A stretch of DNA of 64,000 nt from Pseudonocardia abyssalis (GTDB taxonomy: Bacteria > Actinomycetota > Actinomycetes > Mycobacteriales > Pseudonocardiaceae). Shown in pieces: positions 18,855 through 26,693 of this stretch. Under the pieces are notes generated by a model, which had not been told where the DNA came from, ran no database searches, and saw nothing but the letters and a program-made list of their open reading frames with translations. The position numbers were made by a program, and so were the translations under genes. How positions within the stretch are numbered: the stretch's first letter is position 1; each line of letters begins with the position of its first letter. The stretch spans positions 4,092,001-4,156,000 of the forward strand of contig NZ_JADQDK010000001.1 in NCBI RefSeq assembly GCF_019263705.2, written 5' to 3'.

Positions 18855-19004
18855 ATGGGCAAGGTGAAGAAGAAGTGCTGCCGCTCGAAGCCGACGCGCT
18901 GCTCCAACTGCCCGGTGGTCGCACTGCGCCTGGACAAGATCGAGAGCCGGGGACTGCGGGGCAAGGAGCTCCGCCGGGCGGTCAAGGCCGCACGCGTCTA
19001 CTGA
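18855..19004 (+). CDS. Small Cys-rich basic protein, 49 aa
   Basis: An open frame from ATG 18855 to TGA 19002-19004 encodes 49 residues beginning MGKVKKKCCRSKPTRCSNCP. It has four cysteines (9, 10, 17, 20), the last pair as CSNC, and about a third of residues are Lys/Arg. This looks like half of a zinc ribbon or a ribosome/RNA-associated peptide. A TAGGCT hexamer ends 9 nt before the start. It is divergent from typA. I recall short actinobacterial proteins of this kind (KKCC...C..CPVVALRL) but know no assigned function. Confidence 0.75.
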   Translation: MGKVKKKCCRSKPTRCSNCPVVALRLDKIESRGLRGKELRRAVKAARVY

Positions 19005-19355
19005 ACCGATTCGCCCGTTCCGGTCCGATGAGCGGCGAAGATCGGGCGACGGGCGGTAGATCGGGCGTACTGTCATCCTCCCGGCCGTGACCCGGGTCTC
19101 GTGGACGCTCCGCCCGCCGTACCGGGCGCCGGAGCGCGATCCGTCGCGTCGACGACGGGTGGCGCCGCTCGCCCGCGGCCCGCTCCGTGGACCGCGCCCC
19201 CGCGGCGACACGTGTCCAAAATCACTCCTTGCCACCGCGTCCCGGTCCCGGGGAACGAGACGCAGGGTGCTCCCACGGGCAGGGCGGCACCGAGCATGAT
19301 CGCCGTCCCGGAACCGGGTGCGGGCCCCGACCCGCTCCCCGTTCCCAGTCCTCGA
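19005..19355. other. Intergenic region without a recognised gene
   Basis: This 351-bp stretch between the small Cys-rich gene and the DUF559 gene has no open frame with family similarity. It holds one recognisable element, the 64-bp hairpin repeat at 19296-19359. The rest is GC-rich sequence in which I see no promoter. Confidence 0.6.
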
Positions 19356-19359
19356 TCAT
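19296..19359. repeat. 64-bp hairpin element A at the end of the DUF559 gene
   Basis: Outer ends are ATGATC (19296) and GATCAT (19354-19359), with inner matching arms GGAAC/GTTCC; about 21 of 29 arm positions pair. It aligns without gaps to element B at 20304-20367 at roughly 73% identity. Its right end contains the TGA stop of the DUF559 gene (reverse strand). It may act as a terminator or REP-like element. Confidence 0.6.
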
Positions 19360-20225
19360 CGGGCGCGGCGGGCCCGGCGGACCTCCGACCCGATCTCCGC
19401 GAGCACCGCCCCCGGCCGCTCCACGAGGTCGTGCCAGGTGTAGCGCAGGACCGTCCAGCCGGCCCGGACCAGGACGTTCTGCCGGCGCTTGTCCGCCTGT
19501 GCCCGCACCGCGTCCATGTGCCACGCCCATCCGTCGATCTCGACGGCGACCATCGCCTCCGGGAACGCGATGTCGATCAGGAACCCCGAGGCGGGCAACC
19601 CGCAGTGCCAGCCCCGAGCACCCGATGCGCGCAGCATCCTCACCAGCAGCCGCTCCGCCTCCGACGCCGAGCGATCGGCGGCCGCGATCAGCAGCTGCCC
19701 GGCCCGCGCCGATCCCTGGGCACCGAGGTTGCGGCAGTGCGCCGCGTACACCGTGGGGAAGCGGACGGTGCGCTGCAGCGCCCGGTCGAGGAACCGGCCG
19801 CCGAGGTCGACCGAGGCTTCCACGACCGTGAGCGGCCGGGCGGTGACCGCGATCCCGCGGACCTCGGTGACGTCCACCGGGTCCAGCGCACGCCGCCGCA
19901 CGTCGACGGCGGGGCGGCCGCGCGGGTTGCGGTGCCGCGGCACCGTCACCCGGACCGCGGTCGGTGCGCGGTCGGCCATGCCGTGCCACCACGCGGCGGC
20001 GCACCCGGAGAGCACCGCGCCGTCACCGGCCCACAGGACGGCCCCGCGGACGGCGACCTCGTCGTCTAACCGGTGCCCGGCCGCCAGGTAGACGTGCGGG
20101 TGCAGCGGCCGCCAGCGCCTGCGGCGGACGAGGTGGTCGATCGCGTCGCGCGAGAGGCCCGCGCGGTGGGCCTGCTCACGGGAGATGACGCCCGCCTGGC
20201 GGGCCAGCAACGAGTCGATGGACAT
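19356..20225 (-). CDS. DUF559 protein with N-terminal winged-helix (AbiEi-like)
   Basis: The 289-residue protein begins with a helix-turn-helix-like region (LLARQAGVISREQAHRAGLSRDAIDHLV) of the kind found in AbiEi-type antitoxin N-termini. It ends with a DUF559/Vsr-like nuclease-fold domain (SGFLIDIAFPEAMVAVEIDGWAWHMD), which keeps the acidic D/E-hydrophobic-E residues of that fold. Such genes are abundant in actinobacteria, usually single, and their role is unknown. No toxin or antitoxin partner adjoins it. ATG start; both this gene and the next end inside related hairpin elements. Confidence 0.8.
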   Translation of the reverse strand: MSIDSLLARQAGVISREQAHRAGLSRDAIDHLVRRRRWRPLHPHVYLAAGHRLDDEVAVRGAVLWAGDGAVLSGCAAAWWHGMADRAPTAVRVTVPRHRNPRGRPAVDVRRRALDPVDVTEVRGIAVTARPLTVVEASVDLGGRFLDRALQRTVRFPTVYAAHCRNLGAQGSARAGQLLIAAADRSASEAERLLVRMLRASGARGWHCGLPASGFLIDIAFPEAMVAVEIDGWAWHMDAVRAQADKRRQNVLVRAGWTVLRYTWHDLVERPGAVLAEIGSEVRRARRAR

Positions 20226-20303
20226 GACCGACTTCGACGGATCCCGACGTCTCCCGGTTCCGTTCCGGCCCGGATCCGGTGCTCGTGCGAACGCCGGATC
20301 GCG

Positions 20304-20367
20304 GTGATCACCGTTTCGGAACCGTCCGCGGGCCCGGCCCCGCCGCCGGTTCCGATCCGCTGATCAT
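20304..20367. repeat. 64-bp hairpin element B at the end of the Nudix gene
   Basis: Second copy of the element at 19296-19359, same length and orientation, with ends GTGATC and GATCAT. Its right end contains the TGA stop of the SRPBCC-Nudix gene. Between them the two copies bracket the DUF559 gene. Confidence 0.6.
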
Positions 20368-21140
20368 GGTCGGAGCAGGTCCACCAGGTCGGCGACCACG
20401 GCGCGGTCGGCCGGCACCCAGTCGACGCCCGGCACCTCCGCCGCCGTGACCCACCGCAGCCCGGAGTGCTCCAGGGCCCGCGGCTCGGGCCCCCCGTCGG
20501 CGAGGTGGGCGGTGTGGACGCGCAGCACGCCTGCGTCGATGCGGAGGTCGGTGGCCAGCCGCCCGTCGACGACGACCTCCGTCCCGAGCTCCTCCCGGCA
20601 CTCGCGCACCACGGCGTCGGCATCGGACTCCCCCTCCTCGACCCGCCCGCCCGGCAGCTCCCACAGCCCGGCGAGCGCAGGCGGCCGGGTGCGCTGCGCG
20701 GCCAGCACCGAGCGGTCGCGGACCAGCGCGGTGGCGACGACGGCCCGCGCCGCGACGAGGGCCTCAGCGGCGGAGGTGACCGCGGCCGCGCGGGCGGACA
20801 GCAGCCGCCGGACCTGACCGTGCGGGACCGGGCCGCTCCAGCGCACCTCGCCGACCATCCGCGTCCCGCCGTCGACCGGGGCGAGGGTGACGGCGTGCGC
20901 CCCGCCCCGCCAGGTGACGCGCACCCCGGCCGGTGACACCGCCTCGACCCGCACCCGCAGCGACACCCCGGGGCGCAGCCGGATCCGCACCTCGTCCTCC
21001 GGTCCCAGCCACCGCGCCGGCGCACCGAGCCGGTGCCCGTACCGGCCCAGCGCCGCGGCGAGCACGTCGACGTCGCGAAGGACCCCGGCGACGGTCCGGG
21101 GCGGGGCGGTGATCAGGGTCGTCGAACGCAGCACCGGCAC
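20364..21140 (-). CDS. mutT2: SRPBCC-Nudix fusion hydrolase, MutT2-like
   Basis: This 258-residue protein has two domains. Residues 1-125 look like a SRPBCC (polyketide cyclase-like) ligand-binding domain (STTLITAPPRTVAGVLRDVD). Residues 132-258 are a Nudix hydrolase with the complete box GRVEEGE...RECREELG (165-186). M. tuberculosis mutT2 lies in the same neighbourhood of typA and hydrolyses modified nucleoside triphosphates, so (d)NTP sanitation is the likely activity of the Nudix half. The N-terminal domain is extra compared with a stand-alone MutT (about 140 residues); it could be a substrate or lipid sensor. GTG start. Confidence 0.82.
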   Translation of the reverse strand: MPVLRSTTLITAPPRTVAGVLRDVDVLAAALGRYGHRLGAPARWLGPEDEVRIRLRPGVSLRVRVEAVSPAGVRVTWRGGAHAVTLAPVDGGTRMVGEVRWSGPVPHGQVRRLLSARAAAVTSAAEALVAARAVVATALVRDRSVLAAQRTRPPALAGLWELPGGRVEEGESDADAVVRECREELGTEVVVDGRLATDLRIDAGVLRVHTAHLADGGPEPRALEHSGLRWVTAAEVPGVDWVPADRAVVADLVDLLRP

Positions 21141-21161
21141 CCGGCGATGGTGCCAGCACCC

Positions 21162-21205
21162 GCGACTCGTGGGCGTAGACCCGGCGACTCGCGGGCGTCA
21201 GCGGG
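21162..21205. repeat. Two 22-bp tandem repeat units (GCGACTCG family)
   Basis: Units start at 21162 and 21184 with GCGACTCGTGGGCG and GCGACTCGCGGGCG. The same 22-bp unit family recurs five times at 40528-40637. The second unit overlaps the stop codon of the downstream-facing histidine kinase. Confidence 0.6.
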
Positions 21206-22520
21206 TGGGGGTCGGGGTGGCGGCGGGCCAGCGGGCCTCCAGGCGCGCCCCGCCCCCCGTCGCCTCCCCGGCCACCACGTGCCCGCCCCGGCCCGTCACC
21301 AGTGCCGCGACCAGGGCCAGTCCCAGGCCCGCCCCTCCGCCGGCCTCCGGGTCCAGGCGGACGAAGCGGTCGAAGACCCGTTCGCGGTCGGCGGGCGGGA
21401 TACCGGGCCCGTCGTCCTCCACCACCAGACGCACCCAGCGCCCGGCGGGCAGCACCCCGATCCGGACGACGGAGCGGGCGTGGCGCCGCGCGTTGGCGAC
21501 CAGGTTGTCGAGCACCAGGTCGACCTCGGCGGGCCCGGCGGCGACGAGCGCCGGCGCGGGGGCGACCAGGTCGAGGGCCGGGGGCGGCGCACCGGCGCGG
21601 GCGAGGGCGGAACGGGCGGCCGCCACCAGGTCGACGGGGCGGGGGTCCGGGCGGCGACCGGCGTCGGCGCGGGCCAGTGCGAGCAGGTCCGACAGCAGGA
21701 CCGACAACCGCTCGGCCTCCACCGCGACCGCGCGCAGCGTCTCGTCGGCCAGGTCCGGGTCCGGGTGCGCGACCGCGACCTCCGCCTGCGCGCGGATCGC
21801 CGCCACCGGGGACCGCAGCTCGTGCGCCGCGTCGCCGGTGAACACCTGCAGCCGGGCCACCGCGTCGTCGCGGCGGGCGAGGAGCCGGTTCATCTCCTCG
21901 GCCAGCGCGCGCAGCTCGTCATGGGCGGGCGGTACGGGCAGCCGCTCCCCTGCCGGGAGCATCGACGCCGCCGAGCGCAGCCGCTCCACCGGGCGTAGCG
22001 CGGCCCGCGTCGCCGCCCACGACGCCGTCGCGACGACACCCGCGACCAGCAGCGCCCCGAGCACGAACGCCCCGGCCCCCCTGGCCAGCAGGACCGCCCC
22101 CCCGACGATGTCGCCGACGGCCACGACGAGTCGCGTCGATCCGTCGGGCAGCACGGCGGGCACCGCGAGGTAGCGGCGCAGTTCGTCGAAGGAGCCGACG
22201 ACGACCCCGTCGCCTGCGGCCAGCGTCCGGATCTCGCGCTGCTCCAGCGGCAACGCACGCCCGCCGTCGACCGGATCACCCGCGGTGTCGACGATCCGCA
22301 CCGTCGGGACGCGCAGCGACGCGGGCACCTCCCCCGCCTCCAGCCGCACGACGACGGCGGCGGCGTCGGCGCGCAGTTCCTCGTCGGCCGCGGCGAGCAG
22401 CGTCGAGTACAACAGCCCGACCCCGAGCCGGCTCAGCGCGAGCAGGGCCACCAGTGCCGCCCCGCCGACGACCACGGTGATCCGGAACCGCAGACCCCGG
22501 GCGGCCCACCAGGTCCTCAT
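21198..22520 (-). CDS. Sensor histidine kinase
   Basis: This 440-residue membrane sensor has two transmembrane helices (about 13-35 and 160-185) flanking an extracellular domain of about 125 residues. HAMP follows, then the H-box DAAHELRSPVAAIRAQAEV and the HATPase region (VDLVLDNLVANARRHA, DDGPGIP, GGGAGLGLALV). Its ATG overlaps the response-regulator TGA by 4 nt (ATGA). The signal is unknown; the divergent exported LolA/RseB-like gene and ABC exporter suggest an envelope-related stimulus. Confidence 0.92.
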   Translation of the reverse strand: MRTWWAARGLRFRITVVVGGAALVALLALSRLGVGLLYSTLLAAADEELRADAAAVVVRLEAGEVPASLRVPTVRIVDTAGDPVDGGRALPLEQREIRTLAAGDGVVVGSFDELRRYLAVPAVLPDGSTRLVVAVGDIVGGAVLLARGAGAFVLGALLVAGVVATASWAATRAALRPVERLRSAASMLPAGERLPVPPAHDELRALAEEMNRLLARRDDAVARLQVFTGDAAHELRSPVAAIRAQAEVAVAHPDPDLADETLRAVAVEAERLSVLLSDLLALARADAGRRPDPRPVDLVAAARSALARAGAPPPALDLVAPAPALVAAGPAEVDLVLDNLVANARRHARSVVRIGVLPAGRWVRLVVEDDGPGIPPADRERVFDRFVRLDPEAGGGAGLGLALVAALVTGRGGHVVAGEATGGGARLEARWPAATPTPTR

Positions 22521-23200
22521 GACGACGAGACGAGGTACCCGAACCCGCGCACGGTCCGCAGCACCTGCCCGGCGCCGACGGCGTCGAGCTTGCGGCGCAG
22601 GTACCCGACGTAGACCTCGACGACGTTGCGGCTCGCGGCCCCCTCGTCACCCCAGACGATGCGCAGCAGGTCGTCCTTGGCGACCGCGGTGTCGGGCCGG
22701 CTGGCCAGCGCGTGCAGGAGCGCGAACTCGCGCGGGGAGAGCTCCACCGGCTCGCCGTCCCAGCTCACGGCCCGCGCCACCGGGTCGACGACGAGCGACC
22801 CGAGCCGCACGCGCTGCCCGACCCGCCCGAGCGCGGCGTCACGGCGGCGCAGGATCGCCTTGAGCTGCGCGACGAGCACGACGAACGCGAACGGCTTGAC
22901 GAGGTAGCCGTCGGCCCCGAGGTCGAGGCCGTCGGCCTGGTCCCACTCGCCGTCCTTGGCCGACACGAGCAGCACCGGCGTGTCGACACCCGCCGACCGC
23001 AGCTGCTCGAGCACCCGGTAGCCGGACAGGCCCGGGAGGATGATGTCGAGGACGATCGCGTCGAAGCTGCCGGTGAGCGCGGCCTCGAGCGCCGAGTCGC
23101 CGTCGCCGCGCGCGACGACCTCCATGCCCTCGGAGGTGAGGCCTCTGGCCATGGCCGTGCGGATGCCGGGTTCGTCGTCGACCACCAGCACGCGCGCCAT
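22517..23200 (-). CDS. OmpR-family response regulator
   Basis: The 227-residue protein has a receiver domain with acidic pocket VDDE, phosphorylated Asp52 in LDIILPG and Lys in VSAKDG. Its C-terminal winged helix ends SRNVVEVYVGYLRRKL...VRGFGYLV, typical of OmpR/PhoB DNA-binding domains. It is the first gene of the kinase operon and probably autoregulates through CTCAG repeats in the divergent promoter region. Confidence 0.94.
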   Translation of the reverse strand: MARVLVVDDEPGIRTAMARGLTSEGMEVVARGDGDSALEAALTGSFDAIVLDIILPGLSGYRVLEQLRSAGVDTPVLLVSAKDGEWDQADGLDLGADGYLVKPFAFVVLVAQLKAILRRRDAALGRVGQRVRLGSLVVDPVARAVSWDGEPVELSPREFALLHALASRPDTAVAKDDLLRIVWGDEGAASRNVVEVYVGYLRRKLDAVGAGQVLRTVRGFGYLVSSS

Positions 23201-23236
23201 GTCCCCGGGAACGTACCGCCATCGACGGCGGCCGGC

Positions 23237-23271
23237 CTCAGGTTCCTCTCAGGCGCTGAGCCGCCTCTCAG
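23237..23271. promoter_or_regulatory. Candidate response-regulator box (CTCAG repeats)
   Basis: CTCAG occurs at 23237-23241 and 23248-23252, exactly 11 bp apart, and again at 23267-23271, with an inverted CTGAG at 23256-23260. Direct half-sites one helical turn apart are the usual target of OmpR-family dimers. The cluster lies between the divergent regulator and LolA-like genes. Confidence 0.5.
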
Positions 23272-23294
23272 CCGCCGTGCGTCAGGCTGTGTCC

Positions 23295-24332
23295 ATGGGA
23301 ACCGGACGATGGACGACGGGCCGCACGGCGGCCGCGGGGATCGCGGTCGCGGGAGTGGTCGGACTCGGGCTGCTGGCGCTGCCGGGAGGTGCGGGAGCGG
23401 CCCCGGAGCTGCCGCCCGTCACCCCGGAGGACCTGGTGGCCTCGGTGCTGGCGGCCGAACCGGACGCGTTCGCCGGCACCGTCGAGCTGGACAACTCCCT
23501 CGGCCTGCCCGTCCTGCCCGACGTGCCCCAGGCCGGCGACGGCACCAGCACCGCCCGGATCTGGTCGAACGGCGACGGCGGCGGGCGCGTGCAGCTCCCC
23601 ACCTCCGACGGCGAGAAGACGTTCGTCAGTGACGGCACCACGTTCTGGGCCTACGACTCGCAGGACCGCACGGTCACCGAGGGCACCCGCCAGGACGGCC
23701 GCGCGGACACCTCCGACATGACCGACCCGACCGCCGCGGCCACCGAGGCGATCCGGACGCTGCAGACCAGCAGCGTCGTCACCGTCGACGGCACGGCCGA
23801 GGTCGCCGGGCGCCCCGCCTACGAGCTGGTCCTCACCCCGGCCCCCGACGAGCGGACGCTGCTGCGCGAGGTGCGCATCGCCGTCGACTCCGAGCAGCGC
23901 GTGCCGCTGCGGATGACCGTGCTGGCCACCGGATCCTCCGACCCCGCGCTGCAGGTCGGGTTCACCGAGCTGACGTTCGGCGCGCAGGACCCGGCGCTGT
24001 TCACGTTCACCGCACCGCCCGGATCGACCGTGGTGGAGCCCGGCGCCGACCGTCCCGACGGCGCACCGGAGGGCCGTCCCGAGGGCGCCACCGCCCCGAG
24101 CATCGTCGGCGACGGCTGGGACACGGTGGTCCTCGCGACCGCCCCCGCCGTGCCCGAGGGCGACGACCCCGAGGGCTTCGACCTCACCGCGCTCGGCTCC
24201 CCGGTCAGTGGCCCGTGGGGCAGCGGGACGCTGATCAGCACCGCCGTGGCCAACGCGATCGTCACCGATGACGGCCGCGTCGCCGCCGGTGCCGTGCCCG
24301 AGCAGGTGCTCACCGAGGCCCTCGCGCAGTGA
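23295..24332 (+). CDS. Exported LolA/RseB-like protein
   Basis: The 345-residue secreted protein has a cleavable signal peptide (about residues 1-36, ending GGAGA). A lipoprotein-carrier-like beta fold follows: EDLVASVLAAEPDAFAGTVELDN, GEKTFVSDGTTFWAYDS, and a later TVDGTAEVAGRPAYELVLTP segment, the layout of LolA/RseB-like proteins. In actinobacteria these lack an outer-membrane Lol system and are thought to sense or carry lipids. It overlaps the ABC ATPase gene by 4 nt, suggesting the three act together. Divergent from the two-component operon. Confidence 0.75.
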   Translation: MGTGRWTTGRTAAAGIAVAGVVGLGLLALPGGAGAAPELPPVTPEDLVASVLAAEPDAFAGTVELDNSLGLPVLPDVPQAGDGTSTARIWSNGDGGGRVQLPTSDGEKTFVSDGTTFWAYDSQDRTVTEGTRQDGRADTSDMTDPTAAATEAIRTLQTSSVVTVDGTAEVAGRPAYELVLTPAPDERTLLREVRIAVDSEQRVPLRMTVLATGSSDPALQVGFTELTFGAQDPALFTFTAPPGSTVVEPGADRPDGAPEGRPEGATAPSIVGDGWDTVVLATAPAVPEGDDPEGFDLTALGSPVSGPWGSGTLISTAVANAIVTDDGRVAAGAVPEQVLTEALAQ

Positions 24333-25306
24333 CGACCCCCTCGACGCTGACCGCGGCGACACCCCCTCCGGCCGCCGCGGTCAGCCCCCTCGCCGCGCGC
24401 GCGGTGGGGCTGCGCAAGACGTTCGGCTCCACGGTGGCCGTCGACGGCATCGACCTCGACGTACCCGCCGGTTCCGTGCTCGGCATGCTGGGCCCCAACG
24501 GATCCGGCAAGACCACGCTGATCCGGATGCTGCTCGGGCTCACCCGGGCCGACTCCGGCACCGCGGAGCTGCTCGGCCACCCCATCCCCGACGACGCCGC
24601 CCGCGCGCTGCCGCACGTCGGCGCGCTCGTGGAGGGTCCGGGCTTCCACCCGTTCCTCTCCGGCCGCGACAACCTGCTGCGGGTGGCGGCCACCGAGCCG
24701 CTGCTGGGCTCGCGCGAGATGGCAGGGGCGGTCGACGCCGCGCTCGACCGTGTCGGGCTCTCCGCCGCCGCGGGCCGCCGGTTCCGCGGCTACTCCCTCG
24801 GCATGAAGCAGCGCCTGGGGCTGGCCGGGGCGCTGCTGCTGCCGCGCCGCCTGGTCGTCCTCGACGAACCGACCAACGGCCTCGACCCCGCCGGCACCCG
24901 CGACGTCCGGCGGATCATCGCCGAGCTGCACGCCGCCGGGTCGACGGTGATCGTGTCGTCGCACCTGCTCGACGAGGTCGAGGCGACGTGCACGCACGTC
25001 GCCGTGCTGCAGTCCGGGTCGCTGGTGGCCGCGGGCGAGCTCGCCGCGCTGCTGGAGTCGGGCACCGGCGGGCTCGACGTCGTCACCACCGACGTCGACC
25101 TCGCGCTCGACACCCTGCGCGCCGCGGGCGTGCCCGCGTACGCGGCTCCGGGTGACGAGCCCGGTGTCGTGGTCGGCGAGGACGGCCCGCCCACCGCCGA
25201 GACGATCGCGCTGCTCGTGCGCGCGGGCGTCGCGGTGCAGGAGGCCCGGCGCCGTCGCGCCCGGCTGGAGGAGCTGTTCGCGCGACTGACCGAGGAGACC
25301 CCGTGA
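24329..25306 (+). CDS. ABC exporter ATPase
   Basis: The 325-residue DrrA/CcmA-type ATPase has Walker A GPNGSGKTTLIRM, signature YSLGMKQRLGLA (S-L-G-M rather than S-G-G-Q, as in many exporters) and Walker B LVVLDEPTNGLDPAG. About 30 N-terminal and 80 C-terminal residues extend beyond the core. GTG start overlaps the LolA-like stop (GTGA). It pairs with the permease that follows; the substrate (lipid, drug or peptide) is unknown. Confidence 0.92.
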   Translation: MTTPSTLTAATPPPAAAVSPLAARAVGLRKTFGSTVAVDGIDLDVPAGSVLGMLGPNGSGKTTLIRMLLGLTRADSGTAELLGHPIPDDAARALPHVGALVEGPGFHPFLSGRDNLLRVAATEPLLGSREMAGAVDAALDRVGLSAAAGRRFRGYSLGMKQRLGLAGALLLPRRLVVLDEPTNGLDPAGTRDVRRIIAELHAAGSTVIVSSHLLDEVEATCTHVAVLQSGSLVAAGELAALLESGTGGLDVVTTDVDLALDTLRAAGVPAYAAPGDEPGVVVGEDGPPTAETIALLVRAGVAVQEARRRRARLEELFARLTEETP

Positions 25307-26139
25307 CGGTCCTGGACCCACCCCGCACCGCGCCACTGGGCCGGTTGCTCGGTGCCGAGCTGCGCTGGGTACTGCGCCGCCCGCGCACGCTCGTCGGGCT
25401 CGGCCTGTTCGCGCTGATCCCGATCCTCATCTCGATCGGCGTCGCCGTCGCCGGGTCCACCGGCCGCGGCCCCGGGTTGATCACCGCGATCGGTGGCAAC
25501 GGTCTCGTGCTCCCGATCGCGGCGATGACGCTGTCGCTCGCGCTGCTGCTGCCTCTGGCCGTCTCGATGGCCGCCGCCGACGCGATCGCCGGGGAGAGCG
25601 CCCACGGCACGCTGCGGGGGCTGCTGCTCTCGCCGGTGTCGCGGCTGCGGTTGGTGGCGATGAAGGCGTTCGGCGTGCTCGTCGTGGCCACGCTGGCCAC
25701 CCTCGTGGTCGCGGTCGTCGGCGTGATCGCCGGGCTCGTCGTGGTGGGCGGGGCCGAGGGCCAGCTCGTCACGCTGTCGGGCACCGCGGTCGGCCTGGGC
25801 GACGCGCTGCTGCGGGTCGGGCTCGTCGTCGTCTGGGTGGTGGGGCAGCTCGCGGCGGTCGGCGCGGTGGCGCTGGCCGTCTCCGCGGTCACCGAGCACC
25901 CGCTCGTCGTGCTGGCCTCGGTGCTGGGCGGGCTGATCGTGTTCGGCGTGCTGGCCGCGATCCCGGCTCTGGAGTGGCTCGGTCCGTGGCTGCTGACCAG
26001 CGGCTGGGGCGCCGGGGCCGATGCGCTGCGCGACCCCCTCCCGCTCGACGGCATGATCGAGAGCTCCCTGCGGGCCCTGTGCTACGTCGCCGTCGGCATG
26101 GGCCTGACGACCTACCGGATGCTGCGTCGAGACGCGTGA
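25303..26139 (+). CDS. ABC exporter permease (ABC-2 type)
   Basis: This 278-residue membrane protein has six hydrophobic helices arranged as in ABC-2 permeases. A cytoplasmic N-terminus (GAELRWVLRRPRTLVGLGLF) leads into helix 1, and the motif AGESAHGTLRGLLLSPVSRLR corresponds to the coupling region seen in ABC-2 proteins. GTG start overlaps the ATPase stop by 4 nt. Last gene of the LolA-like/ABC operon. Confidence 0.88.
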   Translation: MTVLDPPRTAPLGRLLGAELRWVLRRPRTLVGLGLFALIPILISIGVAVAGSTGRGPGLITAIGGNGLVLPIAAMTLSLALLLPLAVSMAAADAIAGESAHGTLRGLLLSPVSRLRLVAMKAFGVLVVATLATLVVAVVGVIAGLVVVGGAEGQLVTLSGTAVGLGDALLRVGLVVVWVVGQLAAVGAVALAVSAVTEHPLVVLASVLGGLIVFGVLAAIPALEWLGPWLLTSGWGAGADALRDPLPLDGMIESSLRALCYVAVGMGLTTYRMLRRDA

Positions 26140-26175
26140 CACGACGTTCGGACGTGCACGATATCTCTCGATGGT

Positions 26176-26186
26176 GAAGACTCTTC
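26176..26186. promoter_or_regulatory. Short palindrome before tspO
   Basis: GAAGACTCTTC is an 11-bp perfect palindrome ending 3 nt before the tspO GTG. It could be an operator or mask initiation; nothing else supports it. Confidence 0.25.
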
Positions 26187-26189
26187 ATC

Positions 26190-26681
26190 GTGAGCACATA
26201 CACCCGCCCCTCCCTGCCCGTCGCCGCCGTCGGACTCGCCGGATTCGGGGTCGCCGCCGCGGCCGCAGCCCTCGTCGGAGGTCTCGCCGCGGCGTCCGCC
26301 TCCGACCAGTACGGCGCGCTCGTGCAGCCCGCCTGGGCCCCGCCCGCATGGCTGTTCGGCCCGGTCTGGACCGTCCTCTATGTGACGATCGCCGTCGCCG
26401 GATGGCTGGTCTGGCGCACGGCGGGATGGAGCGGGGCCCGCTCGGCCCTGTCGGTGTTCGCCGCCCAGCTCGTCCTCAACGCCCTGTGGACGCCGCTGTT
26501 CTTCGGCGCCGGACTGTTCGGGGTGGCGTTCGTCGAGATCGTGCTGCTGTGGCTGACGATCGTCGCGACGATCGTCCTGTTCGCCCGGCACAGCCGCCCC
26601 GCGGCACTGCTCCTGGTCCCGTACCTGGCATGGGTCACGTTCGCCTCGACACTGAACCTCGCCATCTGGGTCCTCAACTAG
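26190..26681 (+). CDS. tspO: TspO/MBR family membrane protein
   Basis: The 163-residue protein has five transmembrane helices and TspO family landmarks: QPAWAPPAWLFGPVWTVLYV (loop 1/helix 2), LNALWTPLFF and a final NLAIWVLN. TspO proteins bind porphyrins and tryptophan-rich ligands and modulate tetrapyrrole and stress responses. Length is normal (about 160). GTG start. It lies 50 bp after the ABC operon and 12 bp before ppk2. Confidence 0.92.
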   Translation: MSTYTRPSLPVAAVGLAGFGVAAAAAALVGGLAAASASDQYGALVQPAWAPPAWLFGPVWTVLYVTIAVAGWLVWRTAGWSGARSALSVFAAQLVLNALWTPLFFGAGLFGVAFVEIVLLWLTIVATIVLFARHSRPAALLLVPYLAWVTFASTLNLAIWVLN

Positions 26682-26693
26682 CACGATGGCCCG

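Noticed and set aside
19356..20225. DUF559/AbiEi-like protein as part of a toxin-antitoxin or phage-defence system
   Set aside because: No partner gene adjoins it; neighbours are housekeeping genes and such solitary genes are common in actinobacteria.
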